Assembly: GCA_035304285.1 (NCBI GenBank)
Contig: DATGQI010000013.1
Span: forward strand, 1 to 37,787
DNA length: 37,787 nt
DNA from: IDS-8 sp035304285
GTDB taxonomy: Bacteria; Pseudomonadota; Gammaproteobacteria; Steroidobacterales; Woeseiaceae
Direction of reading: 5' to 3'
Shown here: piece by piece, positions 1 to 8,329 of the stretch
Position numbering within the stretch: position 1 is the stretch's first letter
How the letters are laid out: each line of letters starts with the position of its first letter
Translations under genes and position numbers: made by a program
The notes under the pieces: model-generated
Told to the model about the DNA's origin: nothing
Database searches by the model: none
Seen by the model: the letters and a program-made list of their open reading frames with translations, nothing else

Positions 1-123
1 GGACGCTACATAGAGAAGCCGCCATTCGCCAGTTACTACGACGCGATGCAAAAGCAGGCGGAACGGCGGAAACCCCAGCCGGTGCGCCGGCTCGTGGCGA
101 GCGATCGTGCGCAAAGCGGATGA
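1..123 (+). CDS. Dihydropyrimidinase (D-hydantoinase family), C-terminal fragment
   Basis: Only the last 40 codons are inside the window, reading in frame from base 1 to TGA at 121-123. The visible tail begins GRYIEKPPF and ends in a basic, disordered stretch. A G-[KR]-[FY]-[IV]-x-[RK]-x-PF tail is what cyclic amidohydrolases of the dihydropyrimidinase family carry after the TIM barrel. The next genes encode the two subunits of dihydropyrimidine dehydrogenase, whose product (dihydrouracil or dihydrothymine) is the substrate of this enzyme, so context agrees with the family guess. The catalytic domain is outside the window, so the call rests on the short tail and on context. Another hydantoinase-like amidohydrolase is possible. 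Confidence 0.6.
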   Translation, partial: GRYIEKPPFASYYDAMQKQAERRKPQPVRRLVASDRAQSG

Positions 124-1528
124 GTGCGCTGCGGTGACCGGCAAGGTTCCCGTGGGGGAGATGCCGGACGTTCGTCCGGGGCGTCTTCCCGCGGACGAAA
201 TAGAGCGTAACTTCAAGGACCTGCACCCTCCGCTGACGCGGCCCGAGGCGCTGGTCGAGTCCGACCGCTGCTACTTCTGCTACGACGCGCCATGCACCAC
301 GGCCTGCCCGACCGGTATCGACATCCCCGGATTCATCCAGAAGATTCGAAGCAACAACATCAGGGGCTCCGCGCACACGATCCTGCGCGAGAACATCATG
401 GGCGGCATGTGCGCGCGCGTCTGCCCGACAGAGGTTCTGTGCGAGGAAGCTTGCGTGCGCAACACGCACGAGGACAAGCCGGTGGCGATCGGGCTCTTGC
501 AGCGTTACGCGACGGACCCGGTGCTTGAGAACAACGTCGCGCTGTTCTCGCGCGCCGCACCGAGCGGACGCAGGGTTGCGGTCGTCGGCGCGGGACCTGC
601 GGGGCTTTCCTGTGCGCACCGGCTGTCGATGCTGGGTCACGACGTGGTGGTGTTCAACCGCGATGCGAAGCCGGGCGGATTGAACGAGTACGGCATCGCC
701 GCTTACAAGACCGTGGATGATTTCGCACAACGCGAAATCGACTACATCCTCGCCCTCGGCGGCATCGAGGTTGTGAGCGAATCCTTGTACGGCAAAGATG
801 TCTCGCTGGCGATGCTGCGGGAGGAGTTCGATGCGGTGTTCCTGGGCGTCGGCCTCGCCGGGTCGAATAAATTAGGTATAGAGAACGAGGATGCACCGGG
901 AGTACTGAACGCCATCGATTACATCCGGCAACTGCGACAGGCGACCGACAAGGGCCTGCTGCCGGTCGGGCGGCGCGTCGTCGTGATCGGCGGCGGCATG
1001 ACGGCCATCGACATCGCGGTGCAGAGCAAGCTTCTCGGCGCGGAGTCGGTCGACCTCGTGTACCGCCGCGGACCGGCCGATATGGGCGCCAGCCGCTATG
1101 AGCAGGAGCTTGCGCAGACGCATGGCGTGCACATCCGGCACTGGGCGAGGCCCAAGCGTATTCTCGCCGACGATCGGGTGCTTGGTGTGGAGTTCGAACG
1201 CACCGCAATCGACAACGCGGGCGGGCTAATTGCCACCGGGGAGTTCTGGTCGCTCGATGCGGACGTCGTGTTCAAGGCGGTGGGACAGAAGCTCGTCTTC
1301 GAAGCCGGCGCGGACAATGTGCTGCTGCAGCGTGAAAAGGGGAAGCTCGTCGTCGACGCCGAGCAGCGGACGTCCCTTCCCGGCGTATGGGCCGGCGGCG
1401 ACTGCGTCGCGCCCGGCGACGACCTTACGGTCACCGCGGTGCAACACGGCAAGCTCGCCGCAATCTCGATCGACCGGTATTTGCGAGAGGATGCTTCGGC
1501 GGAATCGCGCGCGGAGAAGGGTACGTGA
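107..1528 (+). CDS. preT: NAD(P)-dependent dihydropyrimidine dehydrogenase, FAD/Fe-S subunit PreT
   Basis: This subunit takes electrons from NAD(P)H and passes them to PreA for reduction of uracil and thymine. Numbered from the GTG at 107, an N-terminal Fe-S domain carries two Cys sets (C55, C58, C63, C67 and C102, C106, C112, C116). The FAD-binding GAGPAG follows at 161-166 and the NAD(P)-binding GGGMTA at 295-300, the order of the PreT/GltD family. The start is uncertain: GTG 107 overlaps the upstream gene by 17 bases, and an in-frame GTG at 134 would avoid this. Neither has a good ribosome site, and E. coli PreT starts closer to the first Cys set. It sits between dihydropyrimidinase and preA, as expected for reductive pyrimidine catabolism. 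Unusually, 273 bases with three REP copies separate it from preA. Confidence 0.93.
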   Translation: MRKADECAAVTGKVPVGEMPDVRPGRLPADEIERNFKDLHPPLTRPEALVESDRCYFCYDAPCTTACPTGIDIPGFIQKIRSNNIRGSAHTILRENIMGGMCARVCPTEVLCEEACVRNTHEDKPVAIGLLQRYATDPVLENNVALFSRAAPSGRRVAVVGAGPAGLSCAHRLSMLGHDVVVFNRDAKPGGLNEYGIAAYKTVDDFAQREIDYILALGGIEVVSESLYGKDVSLAMLREEFDAVFLGVGLAGSNKLGIENEDAPGVLNAIDYIRQLRQATDKGLLPVGRRVVVIGGGMTAIDIAVQSKLLGAESVDLVYRRGPADMGASRYEQELAQTHGVHIRHWARPKRILADDRVLGVEFERTAIDNAGGLIATGEFWSLDADVVFKAVGQKLVFEAGADNVLLQREKGKLVVDAEQRTSLPGVWAGGDCVAPGDDLTVTAVQHGKLAAISIDRYLREDASAESRAEKGT

Positions 1529-1542
1529 CGCCTACCGCGGCG

Positions 1543-1716
1543 GTCGCCCGCGCGGCGGGCTCCTACAGCGCGCGATCGCGGACTTGGCGGATGCTGCCTG
1601 GTGGGGTCGCCCGCGGAGCGGGCTCCTACAGCGGTCGATTCCGGGCCAGGCGCGAGAACTATCAGGATTGCGAGAAGTCAGGACCGCGGGCTGTAGGAGC
1701 CCGCCTCGCGGGCGAC
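1543..1716. repeat. REP-like palindrome cluster A (three copies)
   Basis: Three copies of a 26-base element lie between preT and preA: direct at 1543-1568 and 1606-1631, inverted at 1691-1716. The direct form starts GTCGCCCG, has a variable six-base middle and ends GGGCTCCTACAG. Copies 2 and 3 are complementary and can fold into a long hairpin. A shared tail (GCGG-TC-ATTCC type) follows the direct copies here and elsewhere in the window. No REP-associated transposase (RAYT) gene lies in the window. The hairpins could weaken read-through from preT into preA or stabilise 3' ends. Confidence 0.9.
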
Positions 1717-1801
1717 GATATCCTTACACACCCCACTGCGCTTGCATCGCGCTCCGCCCGCCATCGAGCGCGACACCAACTCATTGTCCGGAGCCACCAC
1801 C

Positions 1802-3103
1802 ATGGCTGACCTCCACTCCTCATTTCTCGGCATCCCCTCCCCCAACCCGTTCTGGCTGGCTTCCGCACCGCCGACCGACAAGGCTTACAACGTCAACCGC
1901 GCCTTCGAAGCCGGCTGGGGCGGGGCCGTCTGGAAGACGCTCGGCGAAGACCCGCCGATCGTCAACGTCAACGGCCCGCGCTACGGCGCGATCCACTCGA
2001 ACGACCGCCGCGTGATCGGCTTCAACAACATCGAACTCATCACCGACCGGCCGCTGCAGACGAACCTCGACGAGATTCGCCGGATCAAGCGCGACTGGCC
2101 CGACCGCGCGGTGGTCGTCTCCGTCATGCTGCCGATGAACGAGCCCACGTGGGCGAAGTTCATCCCGATGATCGAGGACACCGGCGCCGACGGTTTCGAA
2201 CTCAACTTCGGCTGCCCGCACGGCATGTCGGAGCGCGGCATGGGATCGGCGGTCGGGCAGGTTCCCGAGTACATACAGATGGCGGCGGAGTGGGCGAAGA
2301 AGTACGCGCGCATCCCCGTCATCGTGAAGCTGACGCCAAACGTCACGAACATCCTCCCGCCTGCCATGGCGGCATTCGCTGGCGGCGCGGATGCCGTATC
2401 GCTGATCAACACGGTCAACTCGATCATGCGCGTCAACTACGACACGCTGACGATGTATCCCTCGACCGACGGCATGGGCTCGCACGGCGGCTACTGCGGT
2501 CCGGCCGTGAAGCCGATTGCGCTGCACATGGTGGCGGAGATCGCGCGGCACAGCGAAACGGGCGGACGGCCGATATCGGGAATTGGAGGTATCACCGACT
2601 GGAGAGATGCCGTCGATTTCCTGGCGCTCGGAGCATCGAACGTGCAGGTCTGCACGGCGGCGATGGTGTACGGCTTCAAGATCATCGACGACCTGGTGGA
2701 TGGCCTGCGCAACTTCCTCGACGACAAGGGCATGCGCTCGGTGTCGGAACTGGTCGGCAAGGCCGTGCCGAGCGTGACCGACTGGCAGCACCTGAACCTG
2801 AACTACGTCGAGAAGGCCGTCATCGACCAGGACCTCTGCATCAAGTGCGGCCGCTGCCATGTCGTGTGCGAGGACACTTCGCACCAGGCAATCACGCAGA
2901 CAGTCAACGGAACGCGGCACTTCGAAGTCATCGACGCGGAATGCGTCGGCTGCAACCTGTGCGTGAGCGTGTGCCCGGTGGATGGCTGCATCACCATGTG
3001 TCCGGTAACCGAGGGCATCGACCCACGCACCGGCCGGCCGATCACCAGCGAGCACTCGGACTGGACGACCCATCCAAACAACCCCATGCGCAAGCACCCG
3101 TGA
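1802..3103 (+). CDS. preA: NAD-dependent dihydropyrimidine dehydrogenase, catalytic subunit PreA
   Basis: This FMN and Fe-S subunit reduces uracil and thymine to their 5,6-dihydro forms in the cytosol, with electrons from PreT. Residues 1 to about 320 form a dihydroorotate-dehydrogenase-like barrel with the signature NFGCPHG at 135-141. The C-terminus holds a two-cluster ferredoxin domain with Cys at 346, 349, 352, 356 and at 381, 384, 387, 391. I chose ATG 1802 (433 residues, close to the family's roughly 410-430) over the upstream TTG 1742, because GGAG at 1790-1793 is well spaced and the protein starts where homologues do. Its TGA overlaps the GTG of the cytidine deaminase gene (GTGA), so those two are probably translationally coupled. 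Confidence 0.95.
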   Translation: MADLHSSFLGIPSPNPFWLASAPPTDKAYNVNRAFEAGWGGAVWKTLGEDPPIVNVNGPRYGAIHSNDRRVIGFNNIELITDRPLQTNLDEIRRIKRDWPDRAVVVSVMLPMNEPTWAKFIPMIEDTGADGFELNFGCPHGMSERGMGSAVGQVPEYIQMAAEWAKKYARIPVIVKLTPNVTNILPPAMAAFAGGADAVSLINTVNSIMRVNYDTLTMYPSTDGMGSHGGYCGPAVKPIALHMVAEIARHSETGGRPISGIGGITDWRDAVDFLALGASNVQVCTAAMVYGFKIIDDLVDGLRNFLDDKGMRSVSELVGKAVPSVTDWQHLNLNYVEKAVIDQDLCIKCGRCHVVCEDTSHQAITQTVNGTRHFEVIDAECVGCNLCVSVCPVDGCITMCPVTEGIDPRTGRPITSEHSDWTTHPNNPMRKHP

Positions 3104-3513
3104 CGGCCGGTATCTCAGCGGCCGATGAAAAACGGCTGGTCGATGCGGCGAAGGAGGTACGCAAGCATGCGTACGCGGCGTATTCCGGCTATCGCGTAGG
3201 GTCCGCTTTGCTGGATGAACAGGGCCGCATCCACACGGGCTGCAATGTGGAAAACTCCGCCTTCCCGCTAGGCGCGTGCGCGGAAGCAAACGCCATCGGC
3301 GCGATGGTTGCCGCGGGCGGAAAACGCATCGTTGCCATTGCCGCGGTGGGCGGCCGCGACGGCCTCGAAGCCTGCACCCCCTGCGGCGGCTGCCGCCAGA
3401 ACATCGCAGAGTTCGCCGACGCCGACACCCGCGTCATCCTCCTCGGCGCAGACGGTCGATACGATTCACAGCCGGTAGCCGAACTGCTCCCGTCCTCCTT
3501 CCGCCTTCGCTAA
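3100..3513 (+). CDS. cdd: Cytidine deaminase
   Basis: Cytosolic zinc enzyme that converts cytidine and deoxycytidine to uridine and deoxyuridine, feeding uracil to PreTA. The 137-residue length fits the short homotetrameric class. The signature CAE is at 60-62 (C60 zinc ligand, E62 proton shuttle) and PCGGCR at 94-99 gives zinc ligands C95 and C98. The substrate-binding NVENSAF is at 49-55. The start is GTG 3100, overlapping the preA stop as GTGA. The frame is open further upstream inside preA, but family length and the first family residues favour this start. A REP cluster begins 15 bases after the stop, marking the convergent boundary with the opposite operon. Confidence 0.94.
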   Translation: MTAGISAADEKRLVDAAKEVRKHAYAAYSGYRVGSALLDEQGRIHTGCNVENSAFPLGACAEANAIGAMVAAGGKRIVAIAAVGGRDGLEACTPCGGCRQNIAEFADADTRVILLGADGRYDSQPVAELLPSSFRLR

Positions 3514-3527
3514 CAGGCGGCGGAATT

Positions 3528-3658
3528 GTCGCCCGTGAGAGGGGCTCATACAGCGACCTTATCCGCGGTATCGGCGTGTCGGTCGCCCGCGGGGTGGGCT
3601 CCTACAGGTTTCTGTTCCGTAATCATCGCGCGCTGTAGGAGCCCGTCCTACGGGCGAC
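3528..3658. repeat. REP-like palindrome cluster B at the convergent junction
   Basis: Copies lie at 3528-3553 (direct, diverged: GGGGCTCATACAG), 3582-3607 (direct) and 3633-3658 (inverted). The last two pair over at least the outer eight and inner twelve bases and enclose a spacer containing TTCTGTTCCG. The cluster fills the gap between cdd (+) and the ribokinase gene (-), and the ribokinase TGA at 3659-3661 abuts the last repeat. There is no T-tract. A role as a bidirectional 3'-end barrier is inferred. Confidence 0.9.
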
Positions 3659-4525
3659 TCATCGCGATTGCAGCAGCGCGTCTACTTCTTTTCGGTAGGG
3701 GAGTGAGGGTTGGGCGCCTTGTCTGGTCGTGGCGAGGGCGCCGGCGGTGCAGGCGAAGTCTAGGGCCTGCTGGGGTGACGCGCCTTCGAGCAAGGCGATG
3801 GTCAGGGCGGCGGCGAAGGTGTCGCCGGCACCGGTCGTATCTACGGGAGTGACCGCTGGCGGCCGCGAGCGAGCGATCACGCCCTGTTGTTTCAAAAGCG
3901 TTGCCTCCGACGAACCTCGTGTGACCGCGATGATGCCGTTACATGCTTCCAGCAGCTCGCCGTAGAACGCCTCCTCCGTCTCGTTCACCACGACGAGTTC
4001 GGCGCGTTTCAGTATCTGCTCCGGCACGCCCATCGCGGGCGCCAGGTTCACACAGAAGAATCCCCTGAACCTGTCACACGCCAGGCACAGTGTCTCCGCG
4101 GGCACCTCCAGCTGGCACATCAGCGCATCGGCCTCCGGCAGCTCGAGTGTCTCCGGCCGCAGCGCCCGGTTCGCGCCCGGCGCGACCACGATCTGGTTCT
4201 CCCCGCCTGGCGCGATTGCAATGAGCGCCAGGCCCGTCGGCAGTGTCTCGTCACGCAGGCACAGCGACAGGTCCACGCCGTCAGCGCGCAGCAATGCCAG
4301 CGCCGCGTCCGCTTCCGCATCACGTCCCACCCGCGCAACCAGCGTGACGTCCGCGCCGAGCCGCCGCGCCGCCAGCGCCTGGTTCGCCCCCTTGCCGCCC
4401 GGAAAGCGATCGAGGAACGCACCCGATACGGTTTCCCCCGGCACCGGCAGGCGGCTTACCGTGGCCGCCAGGTCGAGGTTCACCGAACCGACGACCACGA
4501 TGGAAGGCGTACGACCACCCCTCAT
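3659..4525 (-). CDS. rbsK: Ribokinase (PfkB family)
   Basis: Cytosolic sugar kinase that phosphorylates D-ribose to ribose 5-phosphate, the logical fate of ribose released by the nucleoside hydrolase encoded just upstream. The N-terminal sugar-binding signature GGKGANQA is at residues 43-50. The C-terminal PfkB signature DTTGAGDTF starts at 229, with catalytic base D235. At 288 residues it is slightly short for ribokinases (about 300-310). The start ATG at 4525 directly follows the hydrolase TGA, so the two are co-translated. It is the last gene of the nucleoside operon and ends against a REP copy. Deoxyribokinase activity cannot be excluded. Confidence 0.9.
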   Translation of the reverse strand: MRGGRTPSIVVVGSVNLDLAATVSRLPVPGETVSGAFLDRFPGGKGANQALAARRLGADVTLVARVGRDAEADAALALLRADGVDLSLCLRDETLPTGLALIAIAPGGENQIVVAPGANRALRPETLELPEADALMCQLEVPAETLCLACDRFRGFFCVNLAPAMGVPEQILKRAELVVVNETEEAFYGELLEACNGIIAVTRGSSEATLLKQQGVIARSRPPAVTPVDTTGAGDTFAAALTIALLEGASPQQALDFACTAGALATTRQGAQPSLPYRKEVDALLQSR

Positions 4526-5467
4526 TCAATACCGCCCCAGCCGCTCCGTAAGGAGCCCGTAAAACGCCTCGGCGTCGACCTCGTGAACCCAAAGCGCATT
4601 TGCAGTCCTGCCACTCACACCCCAGAAGTCCACCGCCGTGTGCCCGGCCGTCAACTCCGAGTGAATCTCTACCTCGATGTTGCACTGTCTGCCCTTGAAG
4701 ATCTCCGGGCGAAGCAGGTACGCAACCGTGCACGGATCGTGCAGCGGCGATCCCTCCATCCCGTACTTCATCGAGTCGTGGCGGCTGTAGAACTCCAGCA
4801 TGCCGGCGGTCGCTAGCGCCGCCCGGTTTCCGAGCGCGCGAATGCGATCCACGCGCGCCGGCGTCGAGATTACCTGGTGCGTGACGTCGAGCCCCATCGC
4901 GACGATCGGGCGTCCGCACCCGAATACGACATGCGCCGCGTGCGGGTCCACGAGGATGTTGAACTCCGCGGATGGCGAATGGTTGCCTGCTTCGCGCATC
5001 GCACCGCCCATCAGCACGATCTCCCTGATCTTCGGCAGGATCGACGGCGCCTTGACGATCGCCATCGCGATGTTCGTCAGTGGTCCCGTCGGCACCAGTG
5101 TTATCGAATCGTCGGAGGCGGCCTCCAGCGTCTCGACGATGAAGTCCACCGCGTGCTGCCGCTCGAGCGGCGTCGCCGGTTCCGTGATCTCGATTCCGTC
5201 GATACCGGTGCAGCCGTGCACCGCCTCCGCCGTCTGGAGCTTGCGCACGAGCGGCCGCTCGCAGCCGGCGAACACAGGCAGGTCGTTCCTGCCGGCGATG
5301 TCGCACATCAGCCTTGTGTTCCGCTCCGTGAGCGCGAGCGGGACGTTACCGGCAACCGTCGTGATGCCGAGAAGCTGCAGTTCGTCCGGCGAGGACATCG
5401 CCAGCAGGAGGTTGACGGCATCGTCCTGGCCGGGATCGCAATCGATGATGATCGGCCGCGCTGTCAT
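4526..5467 (-). CDS. Inosine-uridine preferring nucleoside hydrolase family (Rih-like)
   Basis: Hydrolyses the N-glycosidic bond of ribonucleosides to free base and ribose. The calcium-binding signature DCDPGQDD at residues 9-16 is diagnostic; family members normally have DTDPGxDD, so Cys replaces Thr at position two. A second conserved patch, LVPTGPLTNIA, lies near the middle. The length (313) is typical. It sits three bases downstream of the NupC-type transporter gene and directly upstream of ribokinase, which gives an import, cleave and phosphorylate series. Base preference (purine versus pyrimidine) cannot be read from sequence with confidence, so no Rih letter is assigned. Confidence 0.93.
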   Translation of the reverse strand: MTARPIIIDCDPGQDDAVNLLLAMSSPDELQLLGITTVAGNVPLALTERNTRLMCDIAGRNDLPVFAGCERPLVRKLQTAEAVHGCTGIDGIEITEPATPLERQHAVDFIVETLEAASDDSITLVPTGPLTNIAMAIVKAPSILPKIREIVLMGGAMREAGNHSPSAEFNILVDPHAAHVVFGCGRPIVAMGLDVTHQVISTPARVDRIRALGNRAALATAGMLEFYSRHDSMKYGMEGSPLHDPCTVAYLLRPEIFKGRQCNIEVEIHSELTAGHTAVDFWGVSGRTANALWVHEVDAEAFYGLLTERLGRY

Positions 5468-5470
5468 AGG

Positions 5471-6697
5471 TCAGAACGCCAGCAGCAAGCCGGCAAGCGC
5501 GGCACTCATCAGGTTCGAGAGCGAGCCGGCGAGAACCGCCTTCAAGCCGAAGCGCGCAATCAGCTCCCGCTTCTCCGGCACGAGGCTTCCGAGACCGCCA
5601 AGCAGGATGGCGATCGACGAAAGGTTGGCAAAACCACAGAGCGAGAATGTCACGATAGCCTGCGTGCGCTCACTGGTCCCGGCGAGCATCTCGTTCAAGT
5701 GGCTGAATGCGACGAACTCGTTGAGGATGAGTTTCTCACCGAAGAGCGCGCCCGCGGCTTCGGCCTCTGCCCAGGGGATACTGAGGAGATACATCAGCGG
5801 TGCGAAAATCCAGCCGAGGATCTGTTGCAGCGTAAGCCCCTCCACGCCGAACCAGCCGGCAACGCCGCCAACGATGCCGTTGAACAACGCGATCAGCGCG
5901 ACGAATGCGATGAGCATGGCGCCGATGTTCACCGCGAGTCGCACCCCGTCGCTCGCGCCCACGGCCGCCGCAAGGATGACGTTCTCGTGCTTGCTGTCCT
6001 CCAGCATCAGGCCGCGCTTGTCGACGACGTCGATACCGGCAACGTCGTCCGGCATGATGATCTTCGCCATCAGCAGGCCTCCGGGGGCCGCCATGAAGCT
6101 TGCCGCGAGCAGGTACTCCATTTCGGCGCCCATCAACACGTAGCCCGCTAGCACCGTGCCGGCAATCGAGGCAAGGCCCGACACCATCACCGCGAACATC
6201 TGCGGCTCCGTAAGTCCCGAAAGGTACGGCCGCACCACCAGCGGCGCCTCCGTCTGCCCGATGAAAATATTGGCGGCCGCGTTCATCGATTCGACGGGGC
6301 CGGTGCCGATGATGCGCCGTAATGCCCCGCCGAACAGCTTGACCACCCATTGCATGATCTTCAGGTGGTAGAGCACCGACATGAGCGATGCGAAGAATAC
6401 GATGACCGGCAGTACGTTGATCGCAAAACTAAAGCCGACGACGTCGGATGCCAGGCCACCGAATACCATGTCGATGCCGGCGCGCGAGAAGTCGATGACC
6501 GCCTGCACGCCCGTGCTCATAGCCTCGATCGAACGCTTGCCCCAGTCGAAATACAGGACGAACGCCGCAACCGCCACCTGCAGCGCAAACGCCGCAGCCA
6601 CGATGCGCAGGCTGATGGCCCGGCGATTGGAGGAAAAAAGGACCGCAATGGCGAGCAGCACGACGATGCCGAAAAGGCCCATGAAACTACCCGACAT
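5471..6697 (-). CDS. nupC: Concentrative nucleoside transporter (NupC/CNT family)
   Basis: Inner-membrane symporter that brings nucleosides into the cytosol with H+ or Na+. Several hydrophobic helices are visible, and the family blocks GQTEAPLVVRPY and, near the C-terminus, CGFANLSSIAILLGG are present. I chose ATG 6697 (408 residues), preceded by GGGGGGAACAGG, because the 41 residues of open frame upstream to 6820 are polar and unlike the family. The gene ends three bases before the hydrolase start. An N-terminal extra helix followed by SSNRRAI matches the usual NupC layout. Substrate range is probably broad, judged from adenosine, thymidine and uridine enzymes around it. Confidence 0.93.
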   Translation of the reverse strand: MSGSFMGLFGIVVLLAIAVLFSSNRRAISLRIVAAAFALQVAVAAFVLYFDWGKRSIEAMSTGVQAVIDFSRAGIDMVFGGLASDVVGFSFAINVLPVIVFFASLMSVLYHLKIMQWVVKLFGGALRRIIGTGPVESMNAAANIFIGQTEAPLVVRPYLSGLTEPQMFAVMVSGLASIAGTVLAGYVLMGAEMEYLLAASFMAAPGGLLMAKIIMPDDVAGIDVVDKRGLMLEDSKHENVILAAAVGASDGVRLAVNIGAMLIAFVALIALFNGIVGGVAGWFGVEGLTLQQILGWIFAPLMYLLSIPWAEAEAAGALFGEKLILNEFVAFSHLNEMLAGTSERTQAIVTFSLCGFANLSSIAILLGGLGSLVPEKRELIARFGLKAVLAGSLSNLMSAALAGLLLAF

Positions 6698-6892
6698 CCT
6701 GTTCCCCCCGGTTACCTGCTGCTGCGCGGCTCGATGTGCCACGTCTGGTGTCCGCACAGGATACCAAGGTTCGGACCACCGGCGATGGGCGTGGATAAAG
6801 CCGTTGCGCGGCCCGACCATGCGGGCGACGCACCGGAAGATGTTTCACCGTGATGCGCCCCCGTTGATGCGACGGACCGGCTCGACCGGCAC

Positions 6893-8209
6893 CTATTGCA
6901 GGGTTCGGTACACGACCGGCCTTGGCCGCGGCTTTTCGTCGGCTATGCGGCAGGCTTTGCGAAGCAGACCTGCCGCGTGCTTCGCCGCGTCCTTCGTAGC
7001 TGCGTGCACCACCGCGAGCGGCGTGTCGCGCTCGAGCCTGGTGCCGACCGGCAGCACGTCGGTGAAGCCTACCGAGAGGTCCAGCGCGTCATCCAGCTTC
7101 CGGCGCCCGCCCCCCAGCGCGATGATCGCGTTGCCGACGGCGAATGCATCGACCTCCGCAAGGTAGCCGGCACGCCCGCCCGGAACGGGTGCGGACACGG
7201 CAGCCTCCGGCAGGTACTTGTCATAATCCCCGACGAACCCGGCTGGTCCGCCGAGGGCCGACACCATGCGGTCGAACGCTTTCGCGGCCGCCCCGCTTTT
7301 CACTGCCCGATCGGCGCGCGTTTTCGCCACGGCGCGATGGCTTTCGATACCACCGAGCAGCAACATCTCCGCGCACAGCTCCAGCACTACCTCGTCTAAG
7401 CGCGGCTCGCGGCGCTCGTCTCTCAGGTACTCCATCGACTCCGCAATCTCGACGGCATTGCCCGCAGTCGTCCCAAGGACTTCGTTCATATCGGTAATCA
7501 GCGCGTGCGTCCTGAGGCCGGCCTTCCTGGCGGTGCCGATCAGGCTGCGCGCAAGTTCTTCCGCGCGCTCCACGGTTTTCATGAACGCGCCACTGCCCAC
7601 TTTGACGTCCATTACGAGCGCATCGAGTCCGGCAGCGATCTTTTTCGACAGGATCGAGGCGGTAATGAGAGGGATCGACTCCACTGTACCCGTGATGTCG
7701 CGGATTGCGTAGAAGCGGCGGTCGGCCGGTGCAAGCTCGGCGGTTTGGCCGATGATCGCGCACCCGGCCTCGCGGACGACCTTGCGGAACAGGTCGAAGT
7801 CGGGCGTCGCGTTGTAGCCGGGAATGCAGCCGATCTTGTCCAGCGTCCCGCCGGTATGCCCGAGGCCGCGCCCGGAAATCATGGGAACGTAGCAGCCGCA
7901 GGCCGCGGCAATGGGCGCGAGCAGGAAGCTGACCTTGTCGCCGACACCGCCTGTCGAGTGCTTGTCGACCACCGGCCCGTCGAGCCCCAAGTCGCTCCAG
8001 TGGAGCACGGCGCCCGAGGCGGCCATGGCGGTCGTGAGCCGCGCAGCCTCCTCGAAGGACATGCCGTTGAGGAAGATGGCCATCGCCAGCGCGGACACCT
8101 GCTCGGGCGGCAGGCTGCCATCGGCAAGGCCGTCGACGAACAGCTGGATCTCATCCTGTGCCAGTTCCTGGCCGTCGCGCTTTTTTCTTATGACGTCGGT
8201 AAACAGCAT
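6893..8209 (-). CDS. deoA: Thymidine phosphorylase
   Basis: Cytosolic enzyme that converts thymidine and deoxyuridine plus phosphate to base and deoxyribose 1-phosphate. The phosphate-binding segment DKHSTGGVGDK is at residues 82-92 and the family signature SGRGLGHTGGTLDK at 112-125. The 438-residue length matches E. coli DeoA. ATG 8209 is the family start; the upstream ribosome site is weak (AAGAG). The gap of 195 bases to nupC shows no gene, and 120 bases to add contain REP cluster C. No deoB or deoC is in the window, so the fate of deoxyribose 1-phosphate is not encoded here. Confidence 0.95.
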   Translation of the reverse strand: MLFTDVIRKKRDGQELAQDEIQLFVDGLADGSLPPEQVSALAMAIFLNGMSFEEAARLTTAMAASGAVLHWSDLGLDGPVVDKHSTGGVGDKVSFLLAPIAAACGCYVPMISGRGLGHTGGTLDKIGCIPGYNATPDFDLFRKVVREAGCAIIGQTAELAPADRRFYAIRDITGTVESIPLITASILSKKIAAGLDALVMDVKVGSGAFMKTVERAEELARSLIGTARKAGLRTHALITDMNEVLGTTAGNAVEIAESMEYLRDERREPRLDEVVLELCAEMLLLGGIESHRAVAKTRADRAVKSGAAAKAFDRMVSALGGPAGFVGDYDKYLPEAAVSAPVPGGRAGYLAEVDAFAVGNAIIALGGGRRKLDDALDLSVGFTDVLPVGTRLERDTPLAVVHAATKDAAKHAAGLLRKACRIADEKPRPRPVVYRTLQ

Positions 8210-8260
8210 CTGCGTTCGCTCTTGTGAGGTAGCGAGAGGGAATAATGCCTGAATAGATTG

Positions 8261-8325
8261 CTGTGGGAGCCCGTCACGCGGACGACACGGTGAAGAGTGT
8301 CGCCCGCTAAGGCGGGCTCCTACAG
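8261..8325. repeat. REP-like palindrome cluster C (inverted pair)
   Basis: An inverted copy at 8261-8286 (diverged: CTGTGGGAGCCC) and a direct copy at 8299-8325 lie between add and deoA. The conserved flank after the direct copy, CGGTCTATTCC, runs into the adenosine deaminase gene and supplies its TAG stop (complement of 8330-8332). This is one of several places where a gene of the window ends inside or against the repeat family. Confidence 0.88.
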
Positions 8326-8329
8326 CGGT

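Noticed and set aside
1543..1716. CRISPR array
   Set aside because: Copies are palindromic, mixed in orientation and unevenly spaced; the same element is scattered across the window.
1820..3289. 489-codon open frame on the - strand opposite preA
   Set aside because: It is a shadow of preA and cdd: Arg/His/Val-rich composition, no motifs, and overlaps genes with clear Cys and active-site signatures.
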